From Lates calcarifer (Eukaryota > Chordata > Actinopteri > Centropomidae), in contig NC_066838.1 in assembly GCF_001640805.2 (NCBI RefSeq), positions 3,689,101-3,753,100 of the forward strand: a stretch of DNA of 64,000 bases. The letters run 5' to 3'. Numbering within the stretch: position 1 is the first letter of the stretch; each line of letters begins with the position of its first letter. The position numbers and the translations under genes were made by a program. Under the pieces are notes generated by a model. That model saw only the letters and a program-made list of their open reading frames with translations, did not search any database and was not told the origin of the DNA. This document shows, in pieces, positions 9,301 to 20,240 of this stretch.

Positions 9301-11722
9301 GTTGTGGTTTTTGTACCTGTTAGACTGCTGGAGTGGAACACATTGATTTTTAGAGAATATTGGAGAGTGTAATGGGCAGGTGAAGGGGGGAAGAGATAGA
9401 AGGGATATCAGAAAGTGAGTGTTGTCAGGCACAGCGAGCTGTCTGGAGTAGAGCACAGAGGAGATCTTATTAAATTTCCTGTCAGATGCTATTCATCTGT
9501 GTGTTTAGACAGAAAGAACTGGGGGGGAATCAATCACAAGACTTAATGTGATTGTTCATTTTCTGAACTTGAGTTGTTTTCCTGCATCACTGAGTTCCTG
9601 GGTGCAACTACAGGACAGAGGCCTATTTAATGCCTAATCAGAGCAGTACACTAAATAACGGGTAATTTACCATTTAAGCAAAGAGATCACTGCCTCCATG
9701 CTAATGCCCTGATATCTGTGCACATTAGGGTTAGTGTTCATGTGCTGTGGTTGCTTCACTGTAACTGTTCTCTGGTACTGCCAATGGTTACTATAACACC
9801 ACCAATAATAATTTATCACAAGTCATTTCATTAAATTTTGCCATTTGGGATTTTATGCAAATGCACAACATGATGGTTTTAGGCTTTTTAAGGTGGTGTT
9901 TCTTGCACTATGGATGACATCTGTATTAAACACTATCACTACAAGAGCGTACATTTAAATCCCCAGTGTATAATTCAGTGAGAACACAGAACCAATGCAA
10001 AGCAGTGAATATGGACTGCTGGGATGAGCCTCTTGCCATGTTGGTAATGTTGTTTCAGTGGCTTGTAGGAGATTAGCTGGAATGTCATCAGTTTGGTTTA
10101 CAGTCATAAAGTATCTTACTGATGATGCTAGGGGAACAGTCAACCAGATCAACAAATGGGACATTGTTAGCACCAAATCTTATCCATTTGATGTTGAGAT
10201 AATCTGCACCAATGTGGTGGACTGACCCAGGTCAGGGTTAATCTGTCAGGGGGATCTTGGGAAGAAATGAGCAGCTGATCCCTTATTATCCCACAGGTAC
10301 TTTTTTTTCTGTGCTGGAAGCAACTGGCTCCAGATTAGCGGTGTATATTAAACACGTTCATTTAGGAATATACAACATGTAAGCTCAAAATGTAAATATT
10401 GAAATCTTAAAACTAGATTCTGACACAGGGTCAGGTAATGGAGCAGGACCCACCTTAAGGCCCTTATCAGTGATTTAGTGATGCATATGCATACAGCTCA
10501 GTCAATAAGCCTGGAGCTTTCAGGGTCCTTGGGCAGTTGCCCACTGTGTCCAGTTGATAATCCAGCTTTTGATTGACCAGCTGTCTGGCTTTTTAAAAAT
10601 TGTTTAACTTAAAACTCTGTTTTTACATGATCAAATCCAGAATTATTTATCATTGTTATACTGAAGGTGAAGGTTTTAGTGTTATTATCTGTGAAGTATC
10701 TGCATGATTCTCATAAGGCTACAGAATGTCAGAGTTGTGCATCGCATTAATGTAGATCAAGACTGCTAGGGGCTTTGTTTTAATAACAAAATAGTTTCAC
10801 AGAAGTTTCTTTTGGTTTTATGCTTACCACAGAGTTCAGAGCTGCTCTCCCTCTTTCTCTCTCTGACTCTTCTTTTTGCTCTCGGCTCAGTTAAGTGTGA
10901 ATATGACTCCAGGCAAGATCCGCTGCAGCAAGAGGGGAATCGTCCTGAGTCGAGCTGAGGACCGCGTGACGACTCGAGAAGGAGAGAGAGGACTTTATCA
11001 GTACTTGAGCTCAGTCCAGGGCCTGGGAGGGTTTCAGGACCACTTTGACTGGTACATACAACACTTCAGTACTGTGGGTTTTATGGCCTCTGTCTCTGCT
11101 TCCACCCTTTTCCAAATCTTCCTGTGCCCCTGTTTCTCATAGGTGGGCCAGTAATACGTTCTCCATCCAGGGGGGGAAGCCGTTGTGGGTCGACCCCTTT
11201 GACCAGCAGGTTCAGCACATCTTCATAGATGACAACATACGACAAAATGACGAGGATACTATCGTTCACCCCAAGGTACTGTCACTTCTTTAGAGGGATG
11301 TTAACATGAATACTGCTGTTGGCAACCACTGCAACTACACTGATAAGTTTTTGTCATAATTTCCTTCCCATGTCCTACTTTCCTTGAGATCAATCAGTTC
11401 ATGAAAATATGGCTGTTGGAGAGATAAGTGGGTAAACTGTGATAGATGTGGAGGTGAGACTACAGCTGGTTCAGAACTCCAGAAAGCTAAACATGACTTT
11501 CTGTCCTATTTCCTCTGGTTTCTCTCATTTTTGTGTGTTTCTCAGGTTTTCTTGGACCCAGGTGGCAATGAGACTCGTATAGCCTGCACCTCTGAGCTGT
11601 ACGACATCACCTTGGTCCAGAACGACCTCCTCCGGGCCATCTCTGACCCCAACTACTTCACTCAGCGTGTCCACATCTGCCTGGAAAATTATGAGAGGAA
11701 TCTCCAGCAGGGGGCAGGCTAG
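6082..11722 (+). CDS. uncharacterised HAD-like (haloacid dehalogenase superfamily-like) protein, 379 residues, six exons
   Basis: Six exons join with consistent GT-AG sites and phases: 6082-6358, 7336-7508, 8979-9197, 10891-11051, 11143-11275 and 11546-11722 (1140 nt including TAG). The first 50 residues are polar and probably disordered. Then comes KIVLHVDLNNTILVSD: a hydrophobic strand followed by D57-L-N-N-T61, the place and shape of HAD motif I. FAILFRTFGT (T192) suits motif II. HIFIDDNIR (D306, D307) suits motif IV, the metal-binding acidic pair. Most catalytic HAD phosphatases have DxDx(T/V) in motif I; here the second Asp is Asn59, so ordinary phosphatase chemistry is doubtful. No signal peptide or membrane segment is visible, so it is probably cytosolic or nuclear. 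The start ATG at 6082 precedes all HAD motifs and is the first in-frame Met of a plausible exon; an in-frame ATG at 6055 is also possible. I do not recognise a named gene and the substrate is unknown. Confidence 0.9.
6359..7335 (+). other. HAD-like gene intron 1
   Basis: 977 bases, AT-rich, GTAAAC at the 5' end and GCAG at the 3' end. No other gene or strong repeat seen. Confidence 0.8.
7336..7508 (+). CDS. HAD-like gene, coding exon 2
   Basis: The acceptor CAATGCAG precedes GAAAATGGGAATGG. The split Gly codon (93) is completed here. It encodes residues 93-150, rich in aromatic residues and ending RWPEGVK, and closes in phase 0 at AAG|GTAAAT. Confidence 0.9.
7509..8978 (+). other. HAD-like gene intron 2
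   Basis: 1470 bases, GTAAAT to CTGCAG. No recognisable coding segment on either strand; only short chance ORFs. Confidence 0.8.
8979..9197 (+). CDS. HAD-like gene, coding exon 3 (motif II)
   Basis: The acceptor TTCCCTGCAG is strong. It encodes residues 151-223, with an amphipathic helix (FFQLLKDLVQEG) followed by FAILFRTFGT, the candidate motif II strand with T192. It ends in phase 0 at AAG|GTGAAG. Confidence 0.9.
9198..10890 (+). other. HAD-like gene intron 3
   Basis: 1693 bases, GTGAAG to GGCTCAG. No supported gene. A strong polypyrimidine tract occupies the last 50 bases. Confidence 0.8.
10891..11051 (+). CDS. HAD-like gene, coding exon 4
   Basis: The acceptor follows a long pyrimidine tract ending CTCGGCTCAG. 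It encodes residues 224-276 and two bases of Trp277. Basic residues (CSKRG, LSRAEDR) may supply the motif III Lys or Arg, but I cannot say which. The donor is ACTG|GTACAT. Confidence 0.88.
11143..11275 (+). CDS. HAD-like gene, coding exon 5 (motif IV)
   Basis: The acceptor TTTCTCATAG precedes GTGGGCC. The intron before it is only 91 bases and would be open if retained, but it stops at its last codon (TAG overlapping the acceptor). Encodes residues 277-321, including FIDDNIR, the candidate metal-binding acidic pair D306-D307. Confidence 0.9.
11546..11722 (+). CDS. HAD-like gene, coding exon 6 and stop
   Basis: The acceptor TGTTTCTCAG is good. It encodes residues 322-379 (VFLDPGG... to ...NLQQGAG) and ends with TAG at 11720-11722. 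The C-terminal part NYFTQRVHICLENYERNL looks helical. Confidence 0.9.
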   Translation, partial: VFLDPGGNETRIACTSELYDITLVQNDLLRAISDPNYFTQRVHICLENYERNLQQGAG

Positions 11723-12020
11723 AACACACTGTGTCTATGTGACAAACTCCAGTTTTGGGAACAGTAAACCCAAATACTACCATCCCAGCACAGACAGAGG
11801 ATGGAGGCACAGTAGACTGTAGGTAGGATTATTTAACAAAAAGGTTGAAGACTTATTGAATGACTCGAGTTCATCCAAACACAAATGTAGGAGGTTTACA
11901 TCTGGAGGAAGGTTACATTAATAAGTGTGTTGATGAGGAGGGATTACTGTTATTATCTTAAGATCAAATCTTCTGGAAAATTTCCAGAAAGACAGAATAA
12001 ATGCACTTCAGTGATCACTT
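11723..12020 (+). other. HAD-like gene 3' UTR
   Basis: Noncoding sequence after TAG, ending near the AATAAA at 11996-12001. The extent is inferred from this signal. Confidence 0.55.
11996..12001 (+). promoter_or_regulatory. poly(A) signal AATAAA (HAD-like gene)
   Basis: First canonical hexamer after the stop codon, about 275 bases downstream, a usual 3' UTR length. Confidence 0.55.
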
Positions 12021-14740
12021 AAAAGTGTGGCAGCTAGATAACTAGGACACACATACTTGTACTCCAGGACAACAGTAAAATGATGTCAGCTCAGAAAAAT
12101 AGCACTTCACAATTAGACCGTACAGTCTGCTGTCCTGAGGTGAACCATCACAAAAAGAGTTGTTGACTTAATTAAGCACTACCGTGGCCAGGTCAGACTC
12201 TTTGATTGCAGAAAAGGCTCTGACTAATCACGCCACAGGATAATTGCCCTGACTCTGTGAAATTTGTGTCAGACGGCATAATTGGGGTCAGATGTGGTAA
12301 AAAGTGTTGTGTTAGTTGTCTAGAGAGTGAAATCCACTGGGGATTTACTTCAGCTCCTTATTTGTCATACTCAGGTTGTTACACTCTCCCTTTTATTTTA
12401 ACTCTGTCTGCATTGTTTACATCCACTCAGAACTGAAAAGTAATACTTGATTATTTCCAGATGACTGAAAAGGCATCTCATTACTGAGTAATTTAAGGGT
12501 GATACTTCATAAGCACATTATAAATGCTTTGTAGTCAGATAAATCAAACTCGTAGCTTGTCTGGTCTGGTATGAAGACATGGCTACCAAGAATCACAAAA
12601 CACACCAGGTTAGGTTTGTTACAATACATACATACATACATTAAACAAAGTAATATCTTCTGGAAGCCACTGATGCATAATTAGATTGAGTTTGGGATTT
12701 GTTTGTACTGAATTATTTACTGCAGTTTTTATTATTTGAAAGCACCCTTGTGTGAAACATTTAGTAAGTTGAATGTGTTTGGAATATATGGTCATTTTTG
12801 CTTGGAGGGTTTTAGGATGTATTTATTGTTTAGATTCCGGGGTGGTTTTTAATTGCTTTATTTTTCTCAGGTCAGTTTTATAGAGACAGCTGAATGCAAA
12901 CTACCAATAATCTAAAGAAAGATAATCAAATGCAGGTTTCTGAATACCACTGAAAACAGTGGAGTGACGATAGCAGTGTTAGTCTTTCGGTATATCCGAG
13001 CAAGGATCTCCTTGAAGACGACTGAGTGCATGTCAGAAATACAAAGCCGAAGCTGCGATGGAAAGCTTTGCTGGTGGTGGCAACATTACAGTCTTTTAAC
13101 ATTGTTTTGGCTCAGTTTTCGCAACTCAGTTTCAATTTGCAAAAGTCTTAACACAATAAACTCTTCCTCAAAATCTCACATAAGACACAAAATTAAAATG
13201 TCTACTGAATTAGCAGCAAGTTTATCAGAGCATCACATTGTGTATGTTTGCCACAGAATTTAAATAATTGTTGCATTTTAAAATCAAATGGCCATTAATC
13301 AGGTAATGCTGTCAAACAGTATCTACATTAATTCTGCGGAAATCATTCTTCCAAGATAATACATACAATAGTAGAAAAATGTGCAGTTTTGCAGAAGGCT
13401 AACTGCAAAATAATGACCTCACTGTATCAGCCTTTTACTGCTCTGTATTCACCGCAAATTTTATTACTTATTATTCAAGACACCAAATCTGAAGATATTT
13501 TGATTACTCTGAAGTCTGATAATCTAAAATACCGTACACTACAGTAATACTGTATTTCTAAAAAGCAGGAAAAAATGCAAACACACGTCTTATTCTGTGG
13601 TAAGGTAAAGCCTAATGTAGCTCTTTGCATTAAGACCGAAGACCGAAACCGAAGCTCTAACATGAAAACGTAGCAGTTATGAAATACTGTAATGTTGTGC
13701 ATTGAAGTCACATCTAAACCACATAGTTTTCATCAATTCTAATGCTGTCGTAACTTTGAATGCACATCCCATCAAAAGTTGAAATGTTTCATTTATTTAT
13801 TTCTCTGATGTCAAACATTGCCATCCACTGTTAAATAAACCTTTTAAGTTTTTTGTTAAGCTGTTTGGAGTTTTGCATAATGACAACCTAAGCACATAAA
13901 TTAAGACGGCTGTAATGTATTCAAGACGTATTAAGGGGAGTAAAAGTAGTTGGACAATGAGGGCCATGAAGGAGCTCAAGATAAGATCAATGGGGTAGAT
14001 AGTTAAGGATCCAACACATGGCTTTATCACAGATTTCCACAGCTCATCTGTATATCACTGATAGCATAGTGATTGATGGGCTACTGTGTGTGTGTGTGTG
14101 TGTGTGACCAGGTCAGGTCCACTGGGAATTAATGACAGAGGGTACAAAGTGTTAAAAGCAAATGTTGGCGTGTAATCAAGTCAATTACTTTATCTGCTTT
14201 GAGCATTAACACATCTGTAAGACTTCTCTTCCATATCAAAGCAAATGTTGTTATCGTCTACACAGCCACATTCATTAGCTCCCCTGCAGCTACCTACAGT
14301 TACCTCCAGTGCAAATTAACAGTGGAAGACCAATGATAAGAGAAATGCTTGTGAGATAAAATACCACCTGACTTGGGATTAAAACTGCAAAGCTGGACTT
14401 GACAGAACTGTTTGAAGTGAGGTCTTAACAAGTTATTTCTACACGTGCTCTCCTTAAATGTTTGTGTAATCAACCACTTCATCATAGCAGAGGTCAGACA
14501 CATTAATCGTGTCTGGATTGTATCCCAGACTGATTGTGATTGATGATAGTGGAGCTTCTGGCCATTGAACATTTGACAATTTACTTACAAAGCAGATGGT
14601 ACAACAGTGTCAGTCAAAATGCCTGGAAAGGGAAACTAGACTCTAAAATAGCTTTTTATGGAACTGTCCTATGAAATGTCTTCTAGCTTCATCTGTTCTT
14701 GTGGTGCATTCTCCTCTGTTGTTATGTCTGTGAAGGTTCT
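12021..14740. other. intergenic, no gene seen
   Basis: AT-rich DNA with short ORFs on both strands, none recognisable. It contains a short CATA run near 12624-12645 and a (TG)11 run at 14085-14106. Confidence 0.6.
14085..14106 (+). repeat. (TG)11 microsatellite
   Basis: Uninterrupted TG dinucleotides seen directly. Confidence 0.95.
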
Positions 14741-14749
14741 CAGTCATCT

Positions 14750-15120
14750 AGGTCATGGTAGTCTTAAGTGCTGAAGTTGAAGACTTCTTTTAGGTTCTTG
14801 AAGACGTGTCTCAAGGTGTGAATGGGGGTTAGGTCTCCTGGGTAAGGATCTCAGGAGGAGTAGGTGGCTGAAAGTTGGTGTTGTAAGCCACCATCTCTGT
14901 TTAAAGATGGACGTTCCAGGTGGACATAGATGGCCTCTTTCACTCTGTCCAAGATGTGGACACTGTTGTCCTCCAAAGAGTGTCCCTTCTCCTTCAGGTG
15001 TAAATGAACTGCTGAGTCTTACTCTGATGAGCTGGTTCTCCTGTGTTGTGCCATGCGCTTGTGGAGTGGTTGTTTGGTTTCGTTGTTTGGACTCACTGCA
15101 GGAATTTATTTTTATATTTG
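14750..15120 (-). mobile_element. degenerate 3' end of a Penelope-like retroelement (GIY-YIG-type C-terminal region)
   Basis: Read on the minus strand, the sequence encodes in one frame the words ETKQPLHKRMAQHRR, then HLHLKEKGHS, then VKEAIYVHLERPSLNRDGG and a QLSATY end. These are the hallmark words of the C-terminal endonuclease region found in many fish Penelope-like retroelements, as I recall them. The copy is dead. A TAA interrupts the segment between the two His-rich parts, and the short stretch that normally sits between the ILDR and VKEAIY words is missing. The noncoding tail after the ORF (toward 14750) continues the element. The reverse transcriptase part is absent, as expected for 5' truncation. 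Family assignment is from motif memory; another GIY-YIG retroelement is possible. Confidence 0.7.
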
Positions 15121-15129
15121 ACATCACTT

Positions 15130-16000
15130 ATACTCCTGCATACTTGCTGTTATGATGTTCTTAGTTATCTTTGCGGTAGCCTCAGCACTATCCCATAGTC
15201 TCAGAATCTGGACTCAGAAAACAAAATGGATGGCAAATCCCTGTTACAGCAAATCAATCTTGTGTGCTGTCAGTTAATAACACAACATTTACTGACTGAC
15301 TGATGAGTCTATAATTCCACTGATCTCTTCATAGGTTATGTGCTTCTATGTTTTGAGCAGTTACAAAGGATATTTGCATCATTCTCACTTTTTATACTGT
15401 ATCCTCGTGCTCCAGAGGGGAGTCAGTGTTTTAAAAGATCCACTTATTAAAAGGTGCATGTGTGCTATATAAGAAAAACTGTTTGAGCTAAGATGTACGA
15501 CTAACCTGTGATGGTTGTAATGTATGAGTCCAAACTGACGCCATGTGTACCATGCAACATTTGAAACATATACAGCAGGAAGAAATAGGAGCAGAGACTT
15601 CAGAAGAGCAATTGGAGGAAGCTTTGAAACAGATCCATTCTTCGTCATCATGTGTCAGACACGACCTCATACAATTTATAGAGTTACATAAATTGCCTTG
15701 GTCCAAACCAAAGGTTAACTTAAATACTCCCTAAAATATAGATCCCTCATGTGAACACTAGGCTATTGCTCGTATTGCTAATGAACATCTACTGGAGTTG
15801 TCCCAGTTTATCAAATTATTGGAGAAATATTTTTCAAACTTTAACAAGGTACTGAATAAAACTGTTGAGTTAATAATAATTGGAATAGAAATGTGAATAA
15901 TTATAGAGCTGTACTCTAAACCTATGTTATAAAGTCCTTCACTTTAAAACACCAGTTTTTGTTGTCATGGGTCTCAGTGATAAAATAACTTTATACTGTG
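15130..16000. other. intergenic, no gene seen
   Basis: AT-rich DNA. Short overlapping ORFs at 15385-15734 on both strands have no recognisable family and no splice context. Confidence 0.55.
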
Positions 16001-16020
16001 TTAGTACCGTGCTTAAATAC

Positions 16021-16390
16021 AATTAAAAGGTACTTGTTCTTTACTGGAGTAATTTCATTTTCTGCTACTTTATACCTCTACCCCACTACTTTAATGTAAA
16101 TGTACTTTTTACTCCTTTACATTTATGTGAAAACTGTAGTAACTTTGCATATCCAGATTATAATGAACAGAGGTTCAGACTTTATTGATCCCTGGGGGAA
16201 AACTCGGAATGAACCTAAAGTGGTCCCACTGCAACATTTAACTGATGTACACATTAATGCATCAGACATGCATGATAATAGTAGGCTACATTATGCTGAC
16301 ACTGGGGACAAAATAAGTACATTTACTTTTGGTACTTAAAGGAGGTTGTGTTTTGATGTAAATATTTTTGTACTTGGGCTGAGTATGATT
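16021..16390. repeat. composite teleost repeat: hAT-like MITE fragments flanking a second repeat
   Basis: The left part has many copies of the words TACTTT, GTACTT and TACTCCTTTACATTTA. The right part (16316-16375) has ACATTTACTTTTGGTACTTAAA. These are typical of an abundant teleost nonautonomous DNA element, as I recall. Between them sits ACTTTATTGATCCCTGGGGG at about 16178-16197, a word common near the 3' end of another fish repeat. The arrangement suggests nesting. Names and borders are uncertain. Confidence 0.45.
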
Positions 16391-16440
16391 GCAGTACAGT
16401 GAATGCGCAACTGACTGTGTGTTCTGTGGTTTCTCGTGAC

Positions 16441-17350
16441 AGTCGAAGGTTTTCTCAGTCCACATGAGGGCAGCAGTGCAGTTTTTGGAGCAGCCTCACA
16501 CTCAGAGGCAGCAGCCTTCCTTCCCCTCAGGTGAGTCTGGAGTTACCTGGTACTGTTTAATGGGCGGTGGAAAAGCCTAAAACCAGCGGCTTTGCTGCTT
16601 CTCACGAACAGCACGACAGCAATAAATGTTCAAGTGTGAGGGGGTGATGAATCGGGTGTTGGCACTTCAGGATGGTGGAGGGACAGCTGGCACAGTGGAG
16701 GCAGTGTTCGCCTGGATTGCGTAAATGCGCACTGGTGAGTGAGGGGAGGAGACCGGAGGAGAGGGACGGGAAGAGGAGGCAGGAGAGGGAGAAATGTTGA
16801 GTCAGTCGAGGGAGGACGGTGGTAACTGTGGGTTTCGCTGGATTCTGTCACTGAACAGGTACACGACAACAGGAGGCGATGTTCCCGCCTTTGTCCTCTG
16901 CTGGTAGCATGCGCTGTCCAGACATTTACGCAGCGCTGCTCCGGCGAGCTCCGACGCACCTTTGAGACCGTCCACCCACCGGGCAGAGAGGTAAGGACTG
17001 CTGTCACCAAACTTTCTGCTTTTAATCCAATTTGGTCAACTGACAGCTGCAGACTTTTTAAAGCAGGTACATCACGCCCTGGCACCGCTAGATAGACTTT
17101 AGATTGGAAGGTCGATGCGGAGCACATGTGCTCTGCTGGACGAGATGTTCTCGCTGCAGTTGTTGGGCATTGAGGGGCTGTGGGCAGCATCTGGGTACGA
17201 ACAGGTGTGGATACTCATAATGTGTTAAGTTTGAGGAAGTCCGCGTTTAATGATGCAGTTATAACTATAAAATGGTGGACGGGGGTGGGAGCAGTAATCG
17301 GCAGAAATCTGTGTGGACGCCATATCCAAAACAATCCCATCACAGGTTAG
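16441..17350 (+). promoter_or_regulatory. klhdc8b: CpG-rich candidate promoter and first noncoding exon(s) of klhdc8b
   Basis: CpG dinucleotides and GC content rise clearly here compared with the flanking AT-rich DNA, especially at 16,740-17,000. Several consensus donors point rightward: TCAG|GTGAGT at 16530/16531, AGAG|GTAAGG at 16990/16991 and CACAG|GTTAGT near 17,345. No recognisable protein is encoded; the 186-codon open frame on the other strand (16,630-17,190) is low-complexity, Pro/Ser/Leu-rich sequence of the kind GC-rich DNA gives by chance. I infer a start region for the kelch gene whose first coding exon lies at 50.5 kb on the same strand. The link is positional only; a separate noncoding transcript is possible. 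Confidence 0.4.
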
Positions 17351-18227
17351 TATGTAGGACCGGGACTTTGATGTTCTCACCATTATCATGTAGTCGTGAG
17401 CTGCTTTTACAAGTTTGAAGATATCATCAGCAGCATGGACTTTGCCACTGCGCAGGATTTAGTAAAGCGATGCCCCCGCGTTGTGGCATCTGATGGAGTG
17501 CAACGCTTTTAATGTTTTGCGTGATTTTTGGTGCAGATTCAGGGATTAATGGCAAATCCACCCAGATGTTAAGTGAGATGCGTCTTTTATAGACAAGCTG
17601 GTGCCATCTGCTCCACTGCCCAACATCTGGATGTGCCTGTCAAACACCAGCAGAGTCTGTCTTGATTCCGTTTATAGAGCAACCTCAAGTTTCCTCTCTT
17701 TTTACAGAGTTGAGTGTGTGTCTTCAGGTATAGAGAGTCGTCCTCCTCCTGGGGGTGATGAGATTGCTGCTCTCACACACTCTCCCACCATCCTCACACC
17801 CTTTTAAGAGCAGCATCCTACAGTTTAGAGCTCTCCCTCCTCTTGTTGTTGTCTGCTCTTCTAAAGAGGTTGTTTGCTCCTCTAACAGATTCCAACTTGT
17901 TCAGTACCTCCTGTCTCCCCTCTCCTTTTTCTGTCTCCCTCTCTCTGTGTTGGTGCTGTACTTTTCCTATCTGACCTGTGATGCTAGCTCCTGACTTGGT
18001 GTGAGTTCATTTGCATAATGAGGATTACAGCTGACATGCAGCGTCTGGGCCTGTCTGACTGGATCCAGCAGAGAAGCAAAGTGCTGTGGCAGCTCTCATT
18101 GTGCCAGCAAAATGCCACCTTCAATCAGGACTCACCAGGAAGGCTGCGGTCTGCTCTGACAGAGCGGGCTCTGCCTCTTTGCCACCATCAGTACAGAGGC
18201 ACTGAGGGACAATGACAAACGGACTGT

Positions 18228-18259
18228 CCAAGTATGAAATTATTCAAGTATGAAATTGG
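18228..18259 (+). repeat. short direct repeat CAAGTATGAAATT x2
   Basis: Two copies of CAAGTATGAAATT separated by three bases. Probably slippage; no function inferred. Confidence 0.8.
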
Positions 18260-19957
18260 CCGCTGATGTTGTATTTGGCACAGTGGCTTGTTAGATATAA
18301 ATGGATAAATTAAAATGCATGATGTTTTTTCCCCCAAACGATATAAGCATTGCAAATTGATTGCCGTTATCCATTAATAGTTTTAATTAGCATCAGTTCT
18401 GTCTGGAGAAGGGAAAAAAAAAGTTCTTCTTGTCAGAGTTTGTTGATTTTTTGTGCTGCATAAACAACTAAGCCGCCCACTTTACAGCTAAATTTATTCT
18501 GGAGTTCAAACCACAGGTCAGAGCCCACAAGACGACACACAGTCCTGAAGCTAGTCGTCTCCACATGACAAAAACAGAAATGTATTTCTGATGAAGCTGT
18601 TTCCCAGGGCTGATGACTACATGTCATGTCTGCCCTGCCTGTTTTGCCTGTTTTCTTGGCTTCTCATGTTCCTGCTATTTCTCTCTTTCTCCCTTATTTT
18701 CTGGTTATTTCATGGTGATTTAATGGTGACTGAGAGCGTGGAAGCTCTTATCCTTAAATTACTTGTTATTTATTGTTTGTGATGTTTGTGATCTAGAAAT
18801 TTCCTCCTCTTGAACTTGCTGTAATTTGTGCTGGATAAAAGCGGAGGACAGTTGATGGTAACCTGGGTGCCTTGTTTAGTAGTGGTGTGCATGCACTGTT
18901 GTGCTGTTTGTGCTTAATATATATACGGTCATTTCTACACATAAACTCTGATTTATCAGGTTCTACTTGTGCTTGAGAGTGTGAGTATATTGTGACATCC
19001 CAGTGACCAACAAACCCCCAGTGATACCAAGGTGTGATTCTGGGTAAAGCAATTCTTTAATAGCAGATATAAATATAAAGCAACTCTAATTAATAGGATG
19101 TCCATCATTTATCTTAAAGATGTTTTTATTTGGGAAACAGTTCTTTCAGAATGGAAGGATGCCATTCATGTCTTTAAAACCTAATCACAATAAAAACTTT
19201 GATATCAGTCGAATATAATTATCATGATAAAGGCTGATTTTTGTACCTGAGCTTGGAGGAGATGGTTAGTTGTGTTGTTAAACTTATCTTTAGGATCTGA
19301 ACATGACAAACTTCTCAAACAGTGGAACATTTCACAAATCTGAGGTAGAAAAAGAATCAGAGTGATTAAATCTAACCTAACTGCGACATTATTGGCAGTT
19401 CATGATTAATTTATGTGCATGCATTCTAAGCACGGAAATGGATTATATCAAACTTCTATTGGAAATTTGTTATATTTCTATTGAGGAAAATTGAATCATT
19501 ATTTTATATTATGATATAGCTTTACAAATAATTGTAATTATCTTTATTGCTTTATAGAATCTGTTAATGATATTCAATTATAATCAAACTGCATTAATAA
19601 TGAACTGCTACATTTCATTCTGTTCTTTTGACTTCATTTAACCCAGTCAGGTGTATTTTCAGTTTTTCTGAAACTGTTAAAAAGTGCAACAATTTAAAAA
19701 CTAATTTGTAAACCACAAATTGCATTTTAGAGGCTCAGTGCCCAAAATCTATTTGGTTTTCTGTGATTCTCTATTTGACCATCACATCAAGTTAGATTAT
19801 TTTCTGTGCCTTCATTTATTTATTTTTAGACAAGTAATTTGTTGGAAAAGTCACATAAACAGTTTGGTTTAGCTGAATTTCATCTGCTACTGTGGTGGGT
19901 TAGGGTTCTCAGTAATGAAACTTGAATACAGAGAGCGCCTGACATTGTACAGTACAG

Positions 19958-20001
19958 ACACACACGCACGCACACACACGCACACACACACACACACACA
20001 A
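19958..20001 (+). repeat. (CA)n microsatellite with CG interruptions
   Basis: Alternating CA with three ACGC interruptions, seen directly. Confidence 0.95.
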
Positions 20002-20240
20002 CCCAGCTACAGACATTAACCCGGACAGATGAGTGTGGAACTGAGCCAATATTCCCATCACAGGATTAAGTGGGATGCTTACAGTGGATAGTTTGGAGAT
20101 CTAGCCTGCCAGCACTGGGGACTTTTAGGCCTGGATGAGATGTCTGAGGGAAGGAGAGAGAGAAAAGTAGAGAAACTAAAGCATTTTGAGAAAATAACTA
20201 TTAAGAAGCTCAAGCAGGCAGAAAATTGAGTTAGTGTTTC

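Noticed and set aside
16442..16530. Possible coding exon starting SKVFSVHMRAAVQF with a perfect GTGAGT donor
   Set aside because: The frame is open and the donor is good, but it is short, matches nothing I know and lies where noncoding first exons are expected; kept only as part of the promoter region.
16630..17190. 186-codon minus-strand ORF in the CpG-rich region
   Set aside because: Pro/Ser/Leu-rich low-complexity protein typical of GC-rich DNA read in a chance frame; no family recognised.
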